DNA from: Aureimonas sp. AU20
Lineage (GTDB): Bacteria; Pseudomonadota; Alphaproteobacteria; Rhizobiales; Rhizobiaceae
Direction of reading: 5' to 3'
Length of the DNA stretch: 64,000 bases
NCBI RefSeq assembly: GCF_001442755.1
Contig: NZ_CP006367.1
Coordinates: 930,001-994,000 of the forward strand
In this document: positions 37,167 through 45,625 of the stretch, one piece after another
Layout: every line of letters begins with the position of its first letter
Position numbering within the stretch: position 1 is the stretch's first letter
Made by a program: the position numbers and the translations under genes
The notes under the pieces: generated by a model
What the model saw: the letters and a program-made list of their open reading frames with translations, nothing else
Told to the model about the DNA's origin: nothing
Databases searched by the model: none

Positions 37167-39169
37167 GGCGTGACCGGGGGCTGCGCGGGGGGGATGGCGG
37201 GCGGCGCGGCCGGATCGGCCTTCTCCGCCGCCGCCGCGTCGGCCGGCGTGTTGACGGGCACCTCGCCCTTCACCCACCAAGAGAACGGGTCGATCCCGGC
37301 ATAGGCCGGCTGCTTCTCGGGCATGCCGAACTTGTTCCAGTAGGACAGCCACGTCTGGGTCCGCGTCCATTGCGGCACGACATACCAGTTCCAGAGCATG
37401 ACCCGGTCGAGCGCGCGCGTCGCGGCGACCAGAGACGCACGGTCCGGGGCGAAGACGATATCGTCGATCAGCTTGTCCACCACGGGGCTCTTGACGCCGG
37501 CATAGTTGCGGCTGCCCGGACTGTCGGCCGCAGCCGAACCCCAGAAGTCGCGCTGCTCGTTGCCCGGCGAGACGGACTGCGGATAGTAGGCCATTCCGAC
37601 GGATTCGAAGTCGAAATTGCGCATCCGATCGATATATTGCGCACCGTCCACGATGCGAACATTGGTGCGGATACCCAACCGTTCGAGTTGTCTGGCATAG
37701 GGTTCGAGGACCCGGGTGTCGCTGGGGTCGTCTCCCAGAAACTCGATGGTGAAGGGCTTGCCGGCGGCATCCACCAAGGTCGTGCCCTCCGTTCGATAGC
37801 CGGCCTCGCGCAGAAGGGCGAGCGCCTCGCGCAGATGGTCTCGGGTCGCGGCGGGCGTGTCGTAGACCGGGAGCTTGAACTCCTGCGTGAAGACCTCGTC
37901 CGGGATCTGGCCCCGCAGCGGTTCCAGATATTTCAGCTCCCCTTCGCTGGGCAGACCCGTCGCCGCCAACTCGCTGTTGAACCAGTAGCTGCTGATCCGC
38001 TCGTTCAGGCCGAAGAAGATGTTGCGGTTCATATCCTCGAAGTTGAACGCGAGCGTCAGGGCTTTTCGCACGCGCGGGTCGGAGAATTTCGGCAGCCGGT
38101 TGTTGAGAACATAGGCCTGCATCGATTTGACCTGATGGTCTTCGAGCGTCTTCTTGACGACCCGGCCATCAACGGCAGCCGGGAAATTATAGCCGTTGGT
38201 CCAGCGCTGCGAGCTGTTCTCGATCCGCCAGTCGTCCAGTCCGCCCTTCTTGAAGGCTTCCCAACTCGCGTTCGAATCGCGGATATAGACATATCGGATA
38301 CGGTCGAAATTGTAGCGCCCGACATTGACGGGATGGTCGGCGGCCCAGGCATCGGGAACGCGCTCCCATTCGATGGAGTCGCCGGGGCGCCACGAGGCGA
38401 TCTTGTAGGGGCCGGACCCAAGCGGCGGTTCCAGCGTCGGCTGGGTGATGTCGCGCGCCTTTCCGTTGGCATCGGTTCCCGTCCACCAGTGCTTGGGGAG
38501 GACGACGAGATCGCCCATGATGTTGGGAAGCTCCCGGTTCCCGGCCTGGTCGAAGGTGAAGGTGACTTCGTTCTCGCCGGTCTGCTCGGCCTTGACGACG
38601 TTGTGATAGTAGCTCGTCCATTGCGGATGCAGCGACCGCAGCGTTTCGAAGCTCCAGAGCACGTCCTCGACGGTGATGGGCTGCCCGTCATGCCATTTCG
38701 CACGCTTGTCGAGCCGGAACGTCGCGGACGAATAATCGGGCGCGAAGCGCATGGCTTCGGCGATCATCCCATGCGAGGTCGCGCCTTCGTCGGGCGATTG
38801 CGAGGTCAGCGTGTCGTAGATCAGGCCGCCACCGAAGCCGCCGGGGCCGTTTGCCATGCCGGCCGCCGGGGTGCCACGGACGATGAACGGGTTGAAGCTG
38901 TCATAGGTGCCGGGCGCGACCTGATTGAGCACGCCGCCCTTCGGCGCATCCGGGTTCACATAGTCGTAGTGCTTGAAGTCGCTCGCGTATTTGGACGGTC
39001 CAACCAGCGAGGACCACGTCTTCCATTCGCCTTCCTGGGCCGCCGGTGCGGCGGCGGTGCCGGCTTGTTCCGCCTGCGTGGGCGCCCCTTGCGCGAAGCT
39101 GGGCAGCGCGGTGCCGGCGAGAAGCGCGGACGCGAGAAGGAGGGAGGCGGCGCGGGATGCGATCGGCAA
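37163..39169 (-). CDS. Extracellular peptide-binding protein, YejA-like, Sec-exported
   Basis: 668 aa with a TTG start at 39169, preferred because GGAG lies six bases upstream and it places a good signal peptide (LPIASRAASLLLASALLAGT, cleaved after SFAQ) at the N-terminus. An ATG at 39247 would add 26 unlikely residues. SBP_bac_5 motifs include FKHYDYVNPDAPKGGVLNQV and GSGPYKIASWRPGDSIEWER. It is the first gene of the yej-type operon and ends in a Pro/Ala-rich tail. Confidence 0.88.
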   Translation of the reverse strand: MPIASRAASLLLASALLAGTALPSFAQGAPTQAEQAGTAAAPAAQEGEWKTWSSLVGPSKYASDFKHYDYVNPDAPKGGVLNQVAPGTYDSFNPFIVRGTPAAGMANGPGGFGGGLIYDTLTSQSPDEGATSHGMIAEAMRFAPDYSSATFRLDKRAKWHDGQPITVEDVLWSFETLRSLHPQWTSYYHNVVKAEQTGENEVTFTFDQAGNRELPNIMGDLVVLPKHWWTGTDANGKARDITQPTLEPPLGSGPYKIASWRPGDSIEWERVPDAWAADHPVNVGRYNFDRIRYVYIRDSNASWEAFKKGGLDDWRIENSSQRWTNGYNFPAAVDGRVVKKTLEDHQVKSMQAYVLNNRLPKFSDPRVRKALTLAFNFEDMNRNIFFGLNERISSYWFNSELAATGLPSEGELKYLEPLRGQIPDEVFTQEFKLPVYDTPAATRDHLREALALLREAGYRTEGTTLVDAAGKPFTIEFLGDDPSDTRVLEPYARQLERLGIRTNVRIVDGAQYIDRMRNFDFESVGMAYYPQSVSPGNEQRDFWGSAAADSPGSRNYAGVKSPVVDKLIDDIVFAPDRASLVAATRALDRVMLWNWYVVPQWTRTQTWLSYWNKFGMPEKQPAYAGIDPFSWWVKGEVPVNTPADAAAAEKADPAAPPAIPPAQPPVTP

Positions 39170-39502
39170 GACGAACTCCAGATGGGAGGGGCACGGACAA
39201 GGCCGAGACGGCCCAGCCCGTACAGACGGCGGGATCAATATGGCCATCCTCGGGCGGGAGGCGCTTCATACGGCAAAGTGTAATCTTCGCAGCGCTCGTG
39301 TCCATGCCCGCAGGTTTTGGCGGCGCGGCGTAGCGGCGGTCTTGCAGCGGCCGGTACGAGGGCCGCTTCCATCACGCGGGGCGAACTGTCGCAGCGGGCG
39401 CCGGCTTCCGCGCAAAGCCACCATGAGAAGCAGTTAAGCGTTGCCACAACACGAAAAGGCCGGGCGTTGCCGCCCGGCCTTTTCGGTGTCAGTCGGCTGC
39501 GA
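39170..39502. other. 333-bp intergenic region upstream of the peptide transporter operon
   Basis: It should hold the promoter of the operon reading left from 39169 and the end of the cytochrome c transcript. A strong bidirectional terminator at 39454-39483 is the only clear element. I see no riboswitch-like fold or small gene. Confidence 0.5.
39454..39483. terminator. Bidirectional rho-independent terminator
   Basis: A 13-bp perfect stem (AAAAGGCCGGGCG / CGCCCGGCCTTTT) with a 4-base loop. It lies 20 bases past the cytochrome c stop on the minus strand and would end that transcript before the peptide operon promoter. Confidence 0.85.
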
Positions 39503-40405
39503 TCACTGCGCCGGGGCAGGGGCCGCCGGGGCAGCGGGGGCGGGCGCTGCCGGTGCGTCGGGCAGCGGAGCCGGCGGGGCCGGAGCGTTGCCGGGGTTCT
39601 GCGCCTCGGCCGGGGTCGGCGCCTGCGGCGGTGCCGAGGTCGCGTTGCCGCCGGTCACAGGCACGGCGCCCGATGGCGGGGTGGTCGGCGTCGCGCCCGT
39701 GGTGGCGTCGGTCGTGCCGGCGCCCTGTGGCTGCGTCACCGGATCGTTGCCCACCGTGCCGGTGTTTGTGGTGGTGGCCGGATTGGTCGGGGCCGGCGCG
39801 GCGGCGTCGCCCTCGGCCGGGGCCTCGGCGGCCGCCTCGCTCGCGCCGGCATCGGGCGCGGGCGGGGGAACCGGGCTGTCGGCCAGCGTTCCGAGATAGG
39901 CCAGGAGATCGGCCCGCTCCTGGTCCTTCGGCAGGCCGGCAAAGCCCATGGCCGTGCCGGAAATGTACTGCTTGGGGCCGTGCAGGAAGTGGTTCAGGTG
40001 ATCCCAGTCCCAGGCGACGGTCTTGCCCTTGGAGAACTCGGTCATCGCCGCGGAATAGGAGAAGCCTTCGTGCGCGGCCATGGGCCGGTTCACGATGCCC
40101 CAGAGGTCGGGACCGACCTTGTTGGGGCCGCCCTTCTCGCCGCTATGGCAGGCCTGGCAGCGCTTGAACACGGCCGCGCCCGCCTCGGCGTTGGCGGTCT
40201 GCATGATCTTGCCGACCGGCGTCACCTCGTTGGCAGCCGGCGCCGCGCCGCCGCTAGCGGTCGGCTCGGCGGCGGTGATGGCGAATCCCGGCTTTTCCGG
40301 CGCTTCGGAATGGAAGATGGCTTCGGCCAGAAGGCTGCCGCCGAACAGAACGAACACGGAGCCCAGAATGGCGCCGAAGATCTTATTGGCCTCGAATGAA
40401 TCCAT
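39503..40405 (-). CDS. Membrane-anchored cytochrome c (CycM/cytochrome c552-like) with long Pro/Ala-rich tail
   Basis: 300 aa. An uncleaved N-terminal helix (about residues 8-30) anchors a class I cytochrome c domain: haem motif CQACH at 83-87 and the axial Met153 in ISGTAMGFAG. After residue about 178 comes a tail of some 120 residues made mostly of Pro, Ala, Thr and Gly, which is absent from most relatives. It is probably an electron carrier feeding a terminal oxidase on the periplasmic face. It diverges from kdsB-pheA, as cycM does in rhizobia. Confidence 0.88.
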   Translation of the reverse strand: MDSFEANKIFGAILGSVFVLFGGSLLAEAIFHSEAPEKPGFAITAAEPTASGGAAPAANEVTPVGKIMQTANAEAGAAVFKRCQACHSGEKGGPNKVGPDLWGIVNRPMAAHEGFSYSAAMTEFSKGKTVAWDWDHLNHFLHGPKQYISGTAMGFAGLPKDQERADLLAYLGTLADSPVPPPAPDAGASEAAAEAPAEGDAAAPAPTNPATTTNTGTVGNDPVTQPQGAGTTDATTGATPTTPPSGAVPVTGGNATSAPPQAPTPAEAQNPGNAPAPPAPLPDAPAAPAPAAPAAPAPAQ

Positions 40406-40817
40406 GTTGCTGGGCGGCTCCCTCTCCAACCGGCCCGGCGACCGGCGAACACTGCGGACACGTCGTGTCGGATGCCGCAACCCCAGCCGCTTCGCAGCTG
40501 TTGCCCCGGCCTCCGTAATCTCATTTCCGTTTCGGGCGGGAAAAGAGAGTTTCTCCTTTCCCTCGAAACGCATCGGGGCTTTTGCCGTGTGACGGCACCC
40601 CCTATAAGCCCCCTGGCGTGTCTTTCGATAGCTCGGGAGGCCGGCTGGTTCGCCCTCTCGCGCCAGCCTTCGGTCCCCCAGCTTTCCAAAGGCACGCAAA
40701 GTCTGGAAGCGTTCTGACATTCCGTCCGGAATGGATCAAGCGCCCACCTGTCACAGCTCCGTACTATCTCGCGCATTCGGGCGCGAGATGGCGCGCATTC
40801 GGGCCGGAATCCTTGTC
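40406..40817. other. 412-bp divergent control region between cytochrome c and kdsB-pheA
   Basis: No gene recognised. It contains a 14-base dyad ATTCCG-TC-CGGAAT at 40720-40733 and a 9-bp hairpin at 40766-40789 close to the kdsB start. In-frame ATGs at 40731 and 40788 exist but give extensions unlike the KdsB family. Confidence 0.5.
40766..40789 (+). repeat. Hairpin and short direct repeat before kdsB-pheA
   Basis: Perfect 9-bp stem ATCTCGCGC / GCGCGAGAT with a 6-base loop, ending 28 bases before the chosen ATG. Its GCGCATTCGGGC core (40771-40782) is repeated at 40794-40805. It may be an operator or an mRNA-leader structure. Confidence 0.5.
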
Positions 40818-42422
40818 ATGTCCACACTCGTCCTCATTCCCGCGCGCCTTGCCTCGACGCGCCTGCCCAACAAGCCACTGGCCGACATCGCCGGCGCGCC
40901 GATGATCGTGCGCGTGGCGGAGCGGGCGCGCGACGCCGCGATCGGCCGCGTCGTGGTGGCGACCGACAGCGCGGAGGTGCTGCGCGCGGTGGAGGCGGCG
41001 GGCTTCGAGGCGGTGATGACGCGCGCCGACCACCCGTCCGGCTCGGACCGCATCTTCGAGGCCTTGCGGGCGATCGACCCGGTCGGCGAGGTGGACGTGA
41101 TCGTCAACCTGCAAGGGGATCTGCCGACCATCGAGCCGGACACGGTGCGCGCCGTGCTGAAGCCCTTCGAGAACCCGGCCTGCGATATCGCGACCGTCGT
41201 GGTGGAGATCGCGACCGAGGCCGACGCGAAGGATCCCAATGTCGTGAAGCTGATCGGCACGCCGAACGGCGACCGCCGGCTGAACGCGCTCTATTTCACC
41301 CGTGCCACCGCCCCGACGGGCGAGGGTCCGCTGTTCCACCATGTCGGCATCTATGCCTATCGCCGCGCCGCGCTGGAGCGCTTCGTGGCGCTGCCGCCTT
41401 CGCCGCTGGAGATGCGCGAGCGGCTGGAGCAGCTGCGCGCGCTGGAAGCGGGGATGCGGATCGACGCCGAGATCGTCGATGCCGTGCCGCTCGGCGTCGA
41501 CACGGCCTATCAGCTGGAGGAAGCGCGCCGCGCCTTCCGGCCGCCCACGCGCACCGGGCGCATCGCCTTCCAGGGCGAGCGCGGCGCCAATTCCGACATG
41601 GCCTGCCAGACCATGTATCCCGGGCTCGAGCCCTTGCCCTGCCCGAGCTTCGAGGACGCCTTCGCCGCCGTGCAGAACGGCGCGGCCGATCTCGCCATGA
41701 TCCCGATCGAGAACACGCTGGCGGGGCGCGTCGCCGACGTTCACCATCTCCTGCCCGCCTCGGGCCTGCATATCGTCGGCGAGTTCTTCCTGCCGATCCG
41801 TTTTCAGCTCATGGCCAAGCGCGGCACGAAGCTCTCGGAGATTTCCGAGGTGCACAGCCATGTCCATGCGCTCGGCCAGTGCCGGGGCATCATCCGGCGC
41901 AATGGCTGGAAGCCGGTGGTTTCGGGCGACACGGCCGGCGCCGCGCGCATCGTCTCGGAAATGGAGGAGCGCAACGTCGCCGCCCTCGCGCCGCGTCTGG
42001 CGGCCGAGCTCTACGGGCTCGACATCCTGGCCGAGAATGTCGAGGACGCCGAGCACAACGCCACGCGCTTCGTCGTTCTCACACGCAAGGAGGCGGGCAA
42101 GGCGCTCTGGGCCGCCAACAACGGCCAGCGCGTGGTGACGACCTTCGTGTTCGAAGTGCGCAACGTCGCGGCCGCGCTCTACAAGGCGCTGGGCGGCTTT
42201 GCCACCAACGGCGTCAACATGACCAAGCTCGAAAGCTACCAGCTGGAAGGCAAGTTCGTGGCGACGCAGTTCTATGCCGATATCGAGGGCCACCCGGAGG
42301 ATGTCGGCGTCGCCCACGCGCTGGAGGAACTGGCCTTCTTCTCCAAGCGCCTCGCCATTCTCGGCGTCTACCCGGCGGCGGCCAACCGGCCCGACATTCC
42401 AGCGCCCGCTATCGGCGAATAG
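40818..42422 (+). CDS. Fused CMP-KDO synthetase (KdsB) and prephenate dehydratase (PheA)
   Basis: 534 aa, one open frame. Residues 1-240 are a complete Kds[41 protein letters not shown] and the end [15 protein letters not shown]. Residues about 246-534 are a complete Phe[33 protein letters not shown] and an ACT domain with [16 protein letters not shown]. Only PPTRTG lies between them, with no stop and no plausible internal start. KdsB activates KDO for lipopolysaccharide; PheA makes phenylpyruvate. In rhizobia the two genes are separate neighbours. The ATG at 40818 gives the normal KdsB start. Confidence 0.88.
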   Translation: MSTLVLIPARLASTRLPNKPLADIAGAPMIVRVAERARDAAIGRVVVATDSAEVLRAVEAAGFEAVMTRADHPSGSDRIFEALRAIDPVGEVDVIVNLQGDLPTIEPDTVRAVLKPFENPACDIATVVVEIATEADAKDPNVVKLIGTPNGDRRLNALYFTRATAPTGEGPLFHHVGIYAYRRAALERFVALPPSPLEMRERLEQLRALEAGMRIDAEIVDAVPLGVDTAYQLEEARRAFRPPTRTGRIAFQGERGANSDMACQTMYPGLEPLPCPSFEDAFAAVQNGAADLAMIPIENTLAGRVADVHHLLPASGLHIVGEFFLPIRFQLMAKRGTKLSEISEVHSHVHALGQCRGIIRRNGWKPVVSGDTAGAARIVSEMEERNVAALAPRLAAELYGLDILAENVEDAEHNATRFVVLTRKEAGKALWAANNGQRVVTTFVFEVRNVAAALYKALGGFATNGVNMTKLESYQLEGKFVATQFYADIEGHPEDVGVAHALEELAFFSKRLAILGVYPAAANRPDIPAPAIGE

Positions 42423-42457
42423 GCAAGGGCGGCTTCGGCCGCCGCTTTCGTCATCCA

Positions 42458-42620
42458 AGAGTCTGTTTGGAAACTCGGCGGCGGAGGGCCGGCGAGGGAC
42501 TTTTGGGTGTCGCGAGACGCCAACCGCAGTCGATGCCGGCGGCATCGGCGAGGATTGGCAACGAAGCGACAGCGAAAAAGACCCGTTGGACCGACCCGGC
42601 CGAGTTTCCAAACAGACTCT
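42458..42620. mobile_element. 163-bp MITE-like element with 22-bp perfect terminal inverted repeats
   Basis: The ends 42458-42479 and 42599-42620 are exact complements (AGAGTCTGTTTGGAAACTCG and two more bases on the left arm). The interior has small dyads, such as GATGCC-GGC-GGCATC, and no gene. The TIR looks like that of insertion sequences, so this is likely a non-autonomous derivative. It sits between kdsB-pheA and its terminator. A clear target duplication is not visible. Confidence 0.65.
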
Positions 42621-42636
42621 AAGGTCCAGACAGCAA

Positions 42637-42659
42637 AAAGCCCCGCTCGGCGGGGCTTT
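42637..42659. terminator. Bidirectional rho-independent terminator
   Basis: Perfect 10-bp stem AAAGCCCCGC / GCGGGGCTTT with a 3-base loop and A/T tracts on both sides. It ends kdsB-pheA on plus and the DUF1127 gene on minus. Confidence 0.85.
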
Positions 42660-42699
42660 CGTCATTTGAAACCTTGGAGGCTTCGAAGGTCGCGCGCGC

Positions 42700-42846
42700 T
42701 TAGCGGCCTACGCGGACCATGCGCTCGATGTCGCCGCGCAGAACGCCGATGTCGCTCAGCATGCGGTCGTCCATGCGGGCGAGCTCGGCAACGGTGCGGC
42801 GGTGCGAGCGGAAATTGCGGAGGCGGGAGGCGATGTCGGTGATCAT
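42700..42846 (-). CDS. DUF1127 small protein
   Basis: 48 aa. The arrangement RLRNFRSHRRTVAELARMDD then RMLSDIGVLRGDIERMV is the complete DUF1127 signature of small, basic alphaproteobacterial proteins, some of which act in RNA or phosphate-related control. The ATG at 42846 gives the usual length; a longer start at 42945 adds unrelated residues. It is single-gene, bordered by a terminator. Confidence 0.88.
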   Translation of the reverse strand: MITDIASRLRNFRSHRRTVAELARMDDRMLSDIGVLRGDIERMVRVGR

Positions 42847-42987
42847 CGGATTGTTCCAGTGGGTTCGTTCGTTGACCCTGATATACGCCTCCGACCTGCC
42901 TTCTAGGAGAGCAAACTCTGCACGCCAGTTGTGCAGCCTGCGCATGGCATGACCAGTTCGCTCTTCATCTTCGGTTAAGCTTCTGCC

Positions 42988-43962
42988 TCAAATGGCGGCA
43001 ATCGCACTCTCTTTGCCTTCGCAAAAGGCACGGATCAGATGGTGCGCGATGGCGAACGGCGCTGGCAGCGTGATGCCCTCCTCGTGCCGCTCCTCCAGCA
43101 TGGCCCGCACCGCCTCGCGGCTGAACCAGCGGCAGTCCTCCAGTTCCAGCCCGTCGAAATGGATCTCCCGCGTCAGCGCATGGGCCATGCAGCCGATCAT
43201 CAGCGAGCCAGGAAAGGGCCAGGGTTGGGACGAGTGGTAGGCGACCGCGCCGACCATGAGCCCGGCCTCCTCGAAGGTCTCGCGCCGCACCGCGTCCTCG
43301 ATCGTCTCGCCCGCCTCGATGAAGCCGGCGAGGCAGGACCACATCTTCTCGGGAAAATGCGGCTGGCGCCCGAGCAGGCAGTTCCCCGCCCCGTCATGCA
43401 CCAGCATGATCGACACCGGGTCGGTGCGCGGAAAGATCATGTGGTCGCAGGCCGTGCAGCGCCGCCGAAAGCCTGCCGAATCGGAGACGGTGGGCGAGCC
43501 GCAACGCCCACAGAAGCGCGCCGAGCCGTGCCAGTTCAGGAGATGGGCGGCCTGGGCCAACTGGCCTTCGGTGTCCGCGTCGAGCGCGGCCCGCATGGCG
43601 AGTGCGCGCAGATCGAGCATGGGCAGGCCGCCCAGCCTTCGCTCCACGCCTTCGCCCTCAAGGCCGAGCGCGGCGATCCGCTCCGCTCCCAGTCGGGCGG
43701 CAAGGCGGGGTTGGCCCTCTGCCGTGTGGCCGAGCAGGATCTCGATCTCGGTCTCTCCGAGGATCGCCCGGGCGGCGGGCAGGTCGAACAGCGCATCCAC
43801 CGCCTCGCCCGCCGCGCGCGCCAGCCAGAGCCCGTCCGCCTGGATGTAAAGGCCGGCGTCTTCGTGCGCGAGCGCCTCTTCAAGCGTCGCCTCGCCCCTC
43901 GTTTCCCCGTCGCGGACGAGGCGGTTGCCGGCAAAGCCGAGGCGAATGGGCTGATCTGTCAT
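42988..43962 (-). CDS. nudC: NAD(+) diphosphatase / NAD-capped RNA decapping Nudix enzyme
   Basis: 324 aa. A zinc ribbon (Cys151, Cys154, Cys169, Cys172: CGRCG and CTAC) is followed by the Nudix box (GFIEAGETIEDAVRRETFEE then AG) and by SQPWPFPGSLM at 245-255, the signature separating NudC from other Nudix enzymes. It hydrolyses NADH/NAD+ and removes NAD caps from RNA. The ATG overlaps the stop of the HIT gene reading in the same direction order (ATGA with 43959). Confidence 0.93.
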   Translation of the reverse strand: MTDQPIRLGFAGNRLVRDGETRGEATLEEALAHEDAGLYIQADGLWLARAAGEAVDALFDLPAARAILGETEIEILLGHTAEGQPRLAARLGAERIAALGLEGEGVERRLGGLPMLDLRALAMRAALDADTEGQLAQAAHLLNWHGSARFCGRCGSPTVSDSAGFRRRCTACDHMIFPRTDPVSIMLVHDGAGNCLLGRQPHFPEKMWSCLAGFIEAGETIEDAVRRETFEEAGLMVGAVAYHSSQPWPFPGSLMIGCMAHALTREIHFDGLELEDCRWFSREAVRAMLEERHEEGITLPAPFAIAHHLIRAFCEGKESAIAAI

Positions 43963-44375
43963 GACAGGCTTTCTTGCAGGCGGGCGACGGTCGCCTCGGC
44001 CTCGAACGGGGAATAGGCTTGGCGCGAGCCGAACCCCCAGACGGGGGCGGGCCAGTTCGCATCGCCCGAGGAGCGCGCGACGACATGGAGATGGAACTGC
44101 CGCACCACATTGCCGAGGGTGGCGATGTTCATCTTTTCGGCGCCGGCAAGCGTCTTTAGCGCCTGCGCCACGCGGCAGGCCTCGGCGTCGAGCTGATGCC
44201 GGTCGGCTTCATCGAGGTCGAAAAGCTCGGTGATGCCCGGGCGGCGCGGCACGAGGATGGCCCAGGGCCAGCGCCGGTCGTTCATTAGGAGAAGCTGGGA
44301 CAAGGGCAGGTCGAGGACAGGAAACGTGTCGGCGCGAAGGCGCGCGTCGAGTTCGTGATCGGATGCGGCTTGCAT
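43959..44375 (-). CDS. HIT family protein
   Basis: 138 aa. The histidine triad region reads RQFHLHVVARSSGD: two of the triad His are kept and the first is Gln, a form common in this rhizobial subfamily. The family contains nucleotide hydrolases and transferases. NudC follows on the same strand in reverse order of coordinates, so the two are probably transcribed together (43962 overlaps this stop). Function beyond nucleotide binding is unknown. Confidence 0.85.
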   Translation of the reverse strand: MQAASDHELDARLRADTFPVLDLPLSQLLLMNDRRWPWAILVPRRPGITELFDLDEADRHQLDAEACRVAQALKTLAGAEKMNIATLGNVVRQFHLHVVARSSGDANWPAPVWGFGSRQAYSPFEAEATVARLQESLS

Positions 44376-44404
44376 TCGGCTGAATTCTCCACGATATGAG
44401 CGGC

Positions 44405-44500
44405 GGGAGGTTGGTGGTGGACGAGCCGCTCGCCAACCGGGTCAGGTCCGGAAGGAAGCAGCCCAGGTGAATCCGGCGCGGGTCATCGTGCCAGCCTCCC
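44405..44500 (+). ncRNA. ffs: Small signal recognition particle RNA (4.5S type)
   Basis: About 96 nt. The domain IV core GGTCAGGTCCGGAAGGAAGC is exact, and the ends pair (GGGAGG at 44405 with CCTCCC at 44495-44500). It binds Ffh and guides ribosomes making membrane proteins to FtsY. Pyrimidine-rich, T-containing sequence follows. In many alphaproteobacteria dnaX is the next plus-strand gene, as here. Confidence 0.95.
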
Positions 44501-44710
44501 ACCCTTTTCCTCGCCCTTTTTCAGCGCTGCGCCAAGCCTCGACCGGGGCGGGGGTTTTCGGCTCGCGCGTTTTGGAGCCTGGGACGAAGCCGGCTGGCGT
44601 CCTTTCCCCGCTCACATCGTCGCTAATGCCGAGCCGCACTGCCGGCATCGCTCAAGCCTCGCGCCTCGTGATCGGGCAAAACACCTAGCCCGCATGTCCT
44701 GTCCTGAGGT

Positions 44711-45313
44711 CTAGTAGACGTAGAGCGCCGCGTCGATGACGCCGGACTGCTGTAGGTGCTCGATCGTCTCGAAGGCGGGAATGGCGGCGAAGAAGAACAG
44801 GCCGTCTCCGAGCGTGCGATACAGCCGGTGCGGCGTCACGGTCAGCGTGTTGTCGTCTCGAAACAGGCGGGGGTCGGGCAGGAAGCGCGGCACGCGCGCG
44901 CAATAGGCGAGATAGGGCGCGCCGAACAGCGCCGCGAGATGCTGCTCTTCGCGCCGGATCACCACGGAAAAGGCGAGCCAGGTCAGAAGCGCGAAGGCGA
45001 GCGCCATGAGGAGGCTGCCGGTCTGCGCCCCCATGCCGGCCGCGGCGATCGCTGAAAAGACGTAGAGCGGATTGCGCGACATGGAGTAGGGGCCGACATC
45101 GACGATCTCGCGCGCCTTGCGCCCGCCGATATAGAGCGTGCACCAGAGCCGGCCCAGAATCCCGATCGCGATCAGCGCCGCGCCGGCCATCTCGATCGTG
45201 AAGTGATTCGCCTCGCCCCAGACCGGCCGGATGAAGAGAAGCGGCGCAAGGCTCGCCGCCAGCCCCAGTGCCAGCATGAGGCGGCGAAGCTTCTGGAACC
45301 GGGACAGGGTCAT
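44711..45313 (-). CDS. Isoprenylcysteine-methyltransferase-like membrane protein
   Basis: 200 aa, four to five membrane helices. The block RLWCTLYIGGRKAREIVDVG then PYSMSRNPLYVFS is the SAM-binding signature of the bacterial ICMT/PEMT-like family (RNPLY), and REEQHLAALFGAPYLAYCAR follows it as usual. Substrate unknown. The gene lies in reverse orientation between ffs and dnaX. Confidence 0.85.
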   Translation of the reverse strand: MTLSRFQKLRRLMLALGLAASLAPLLFIRPVWGEANHFTIEMAGAALIAIGILGRLWCTLYIGGRKAREIVDVGPYSMSRNPLYVFSAIAAAGMGAQTGSLLMALAFALLTWLAFSVVIRREEQHLAALFGAPYLAYCARVPRFLPDPRLFRDDNTLTVTPHRLYRTLGDGLFFFAAIPAFETIEHLQQSGVIDAALYVY

Positions 45314-45625
45314 GGAGCGGGCCTCTTCTGGGTGCCGGCCCAATGGGCGGCAAAGGGGAGCGGCAGGGGGCAATGGGCGATCGTATTCGTTCCTCCTCCA
45401 GTCTGAGCGGAAGGCGGCGACTTTGCGGCGCGGTGCCGCACCATCCCCGGATTTGCCGGCTTCGCTTTTTCGTGGGCTGGGCTCTTTGAACGCCGGGCTT
45501 TCCGAAAGCCTGCTTGCCGATCGGCCCACATCCGGCCAAAAGCCGCTCGGGACGGCCCGGGGCGGGTTCCAATCGACGCCCGTTCCTTTAGTGTCCGGGC
45601 GCAAGGCGCATCTAGACGAGACGGC
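45314..45625. other. 312-bp divergent region before dnaX
   Basis: Should carry the promoters of dnaX and of the methyltransferase-like gene. Only a small GGCTTT-CCG-AAAGCC hairpin at 45496-45510 stands out. No gene or RNA is recognised. Confidence 0.45.
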
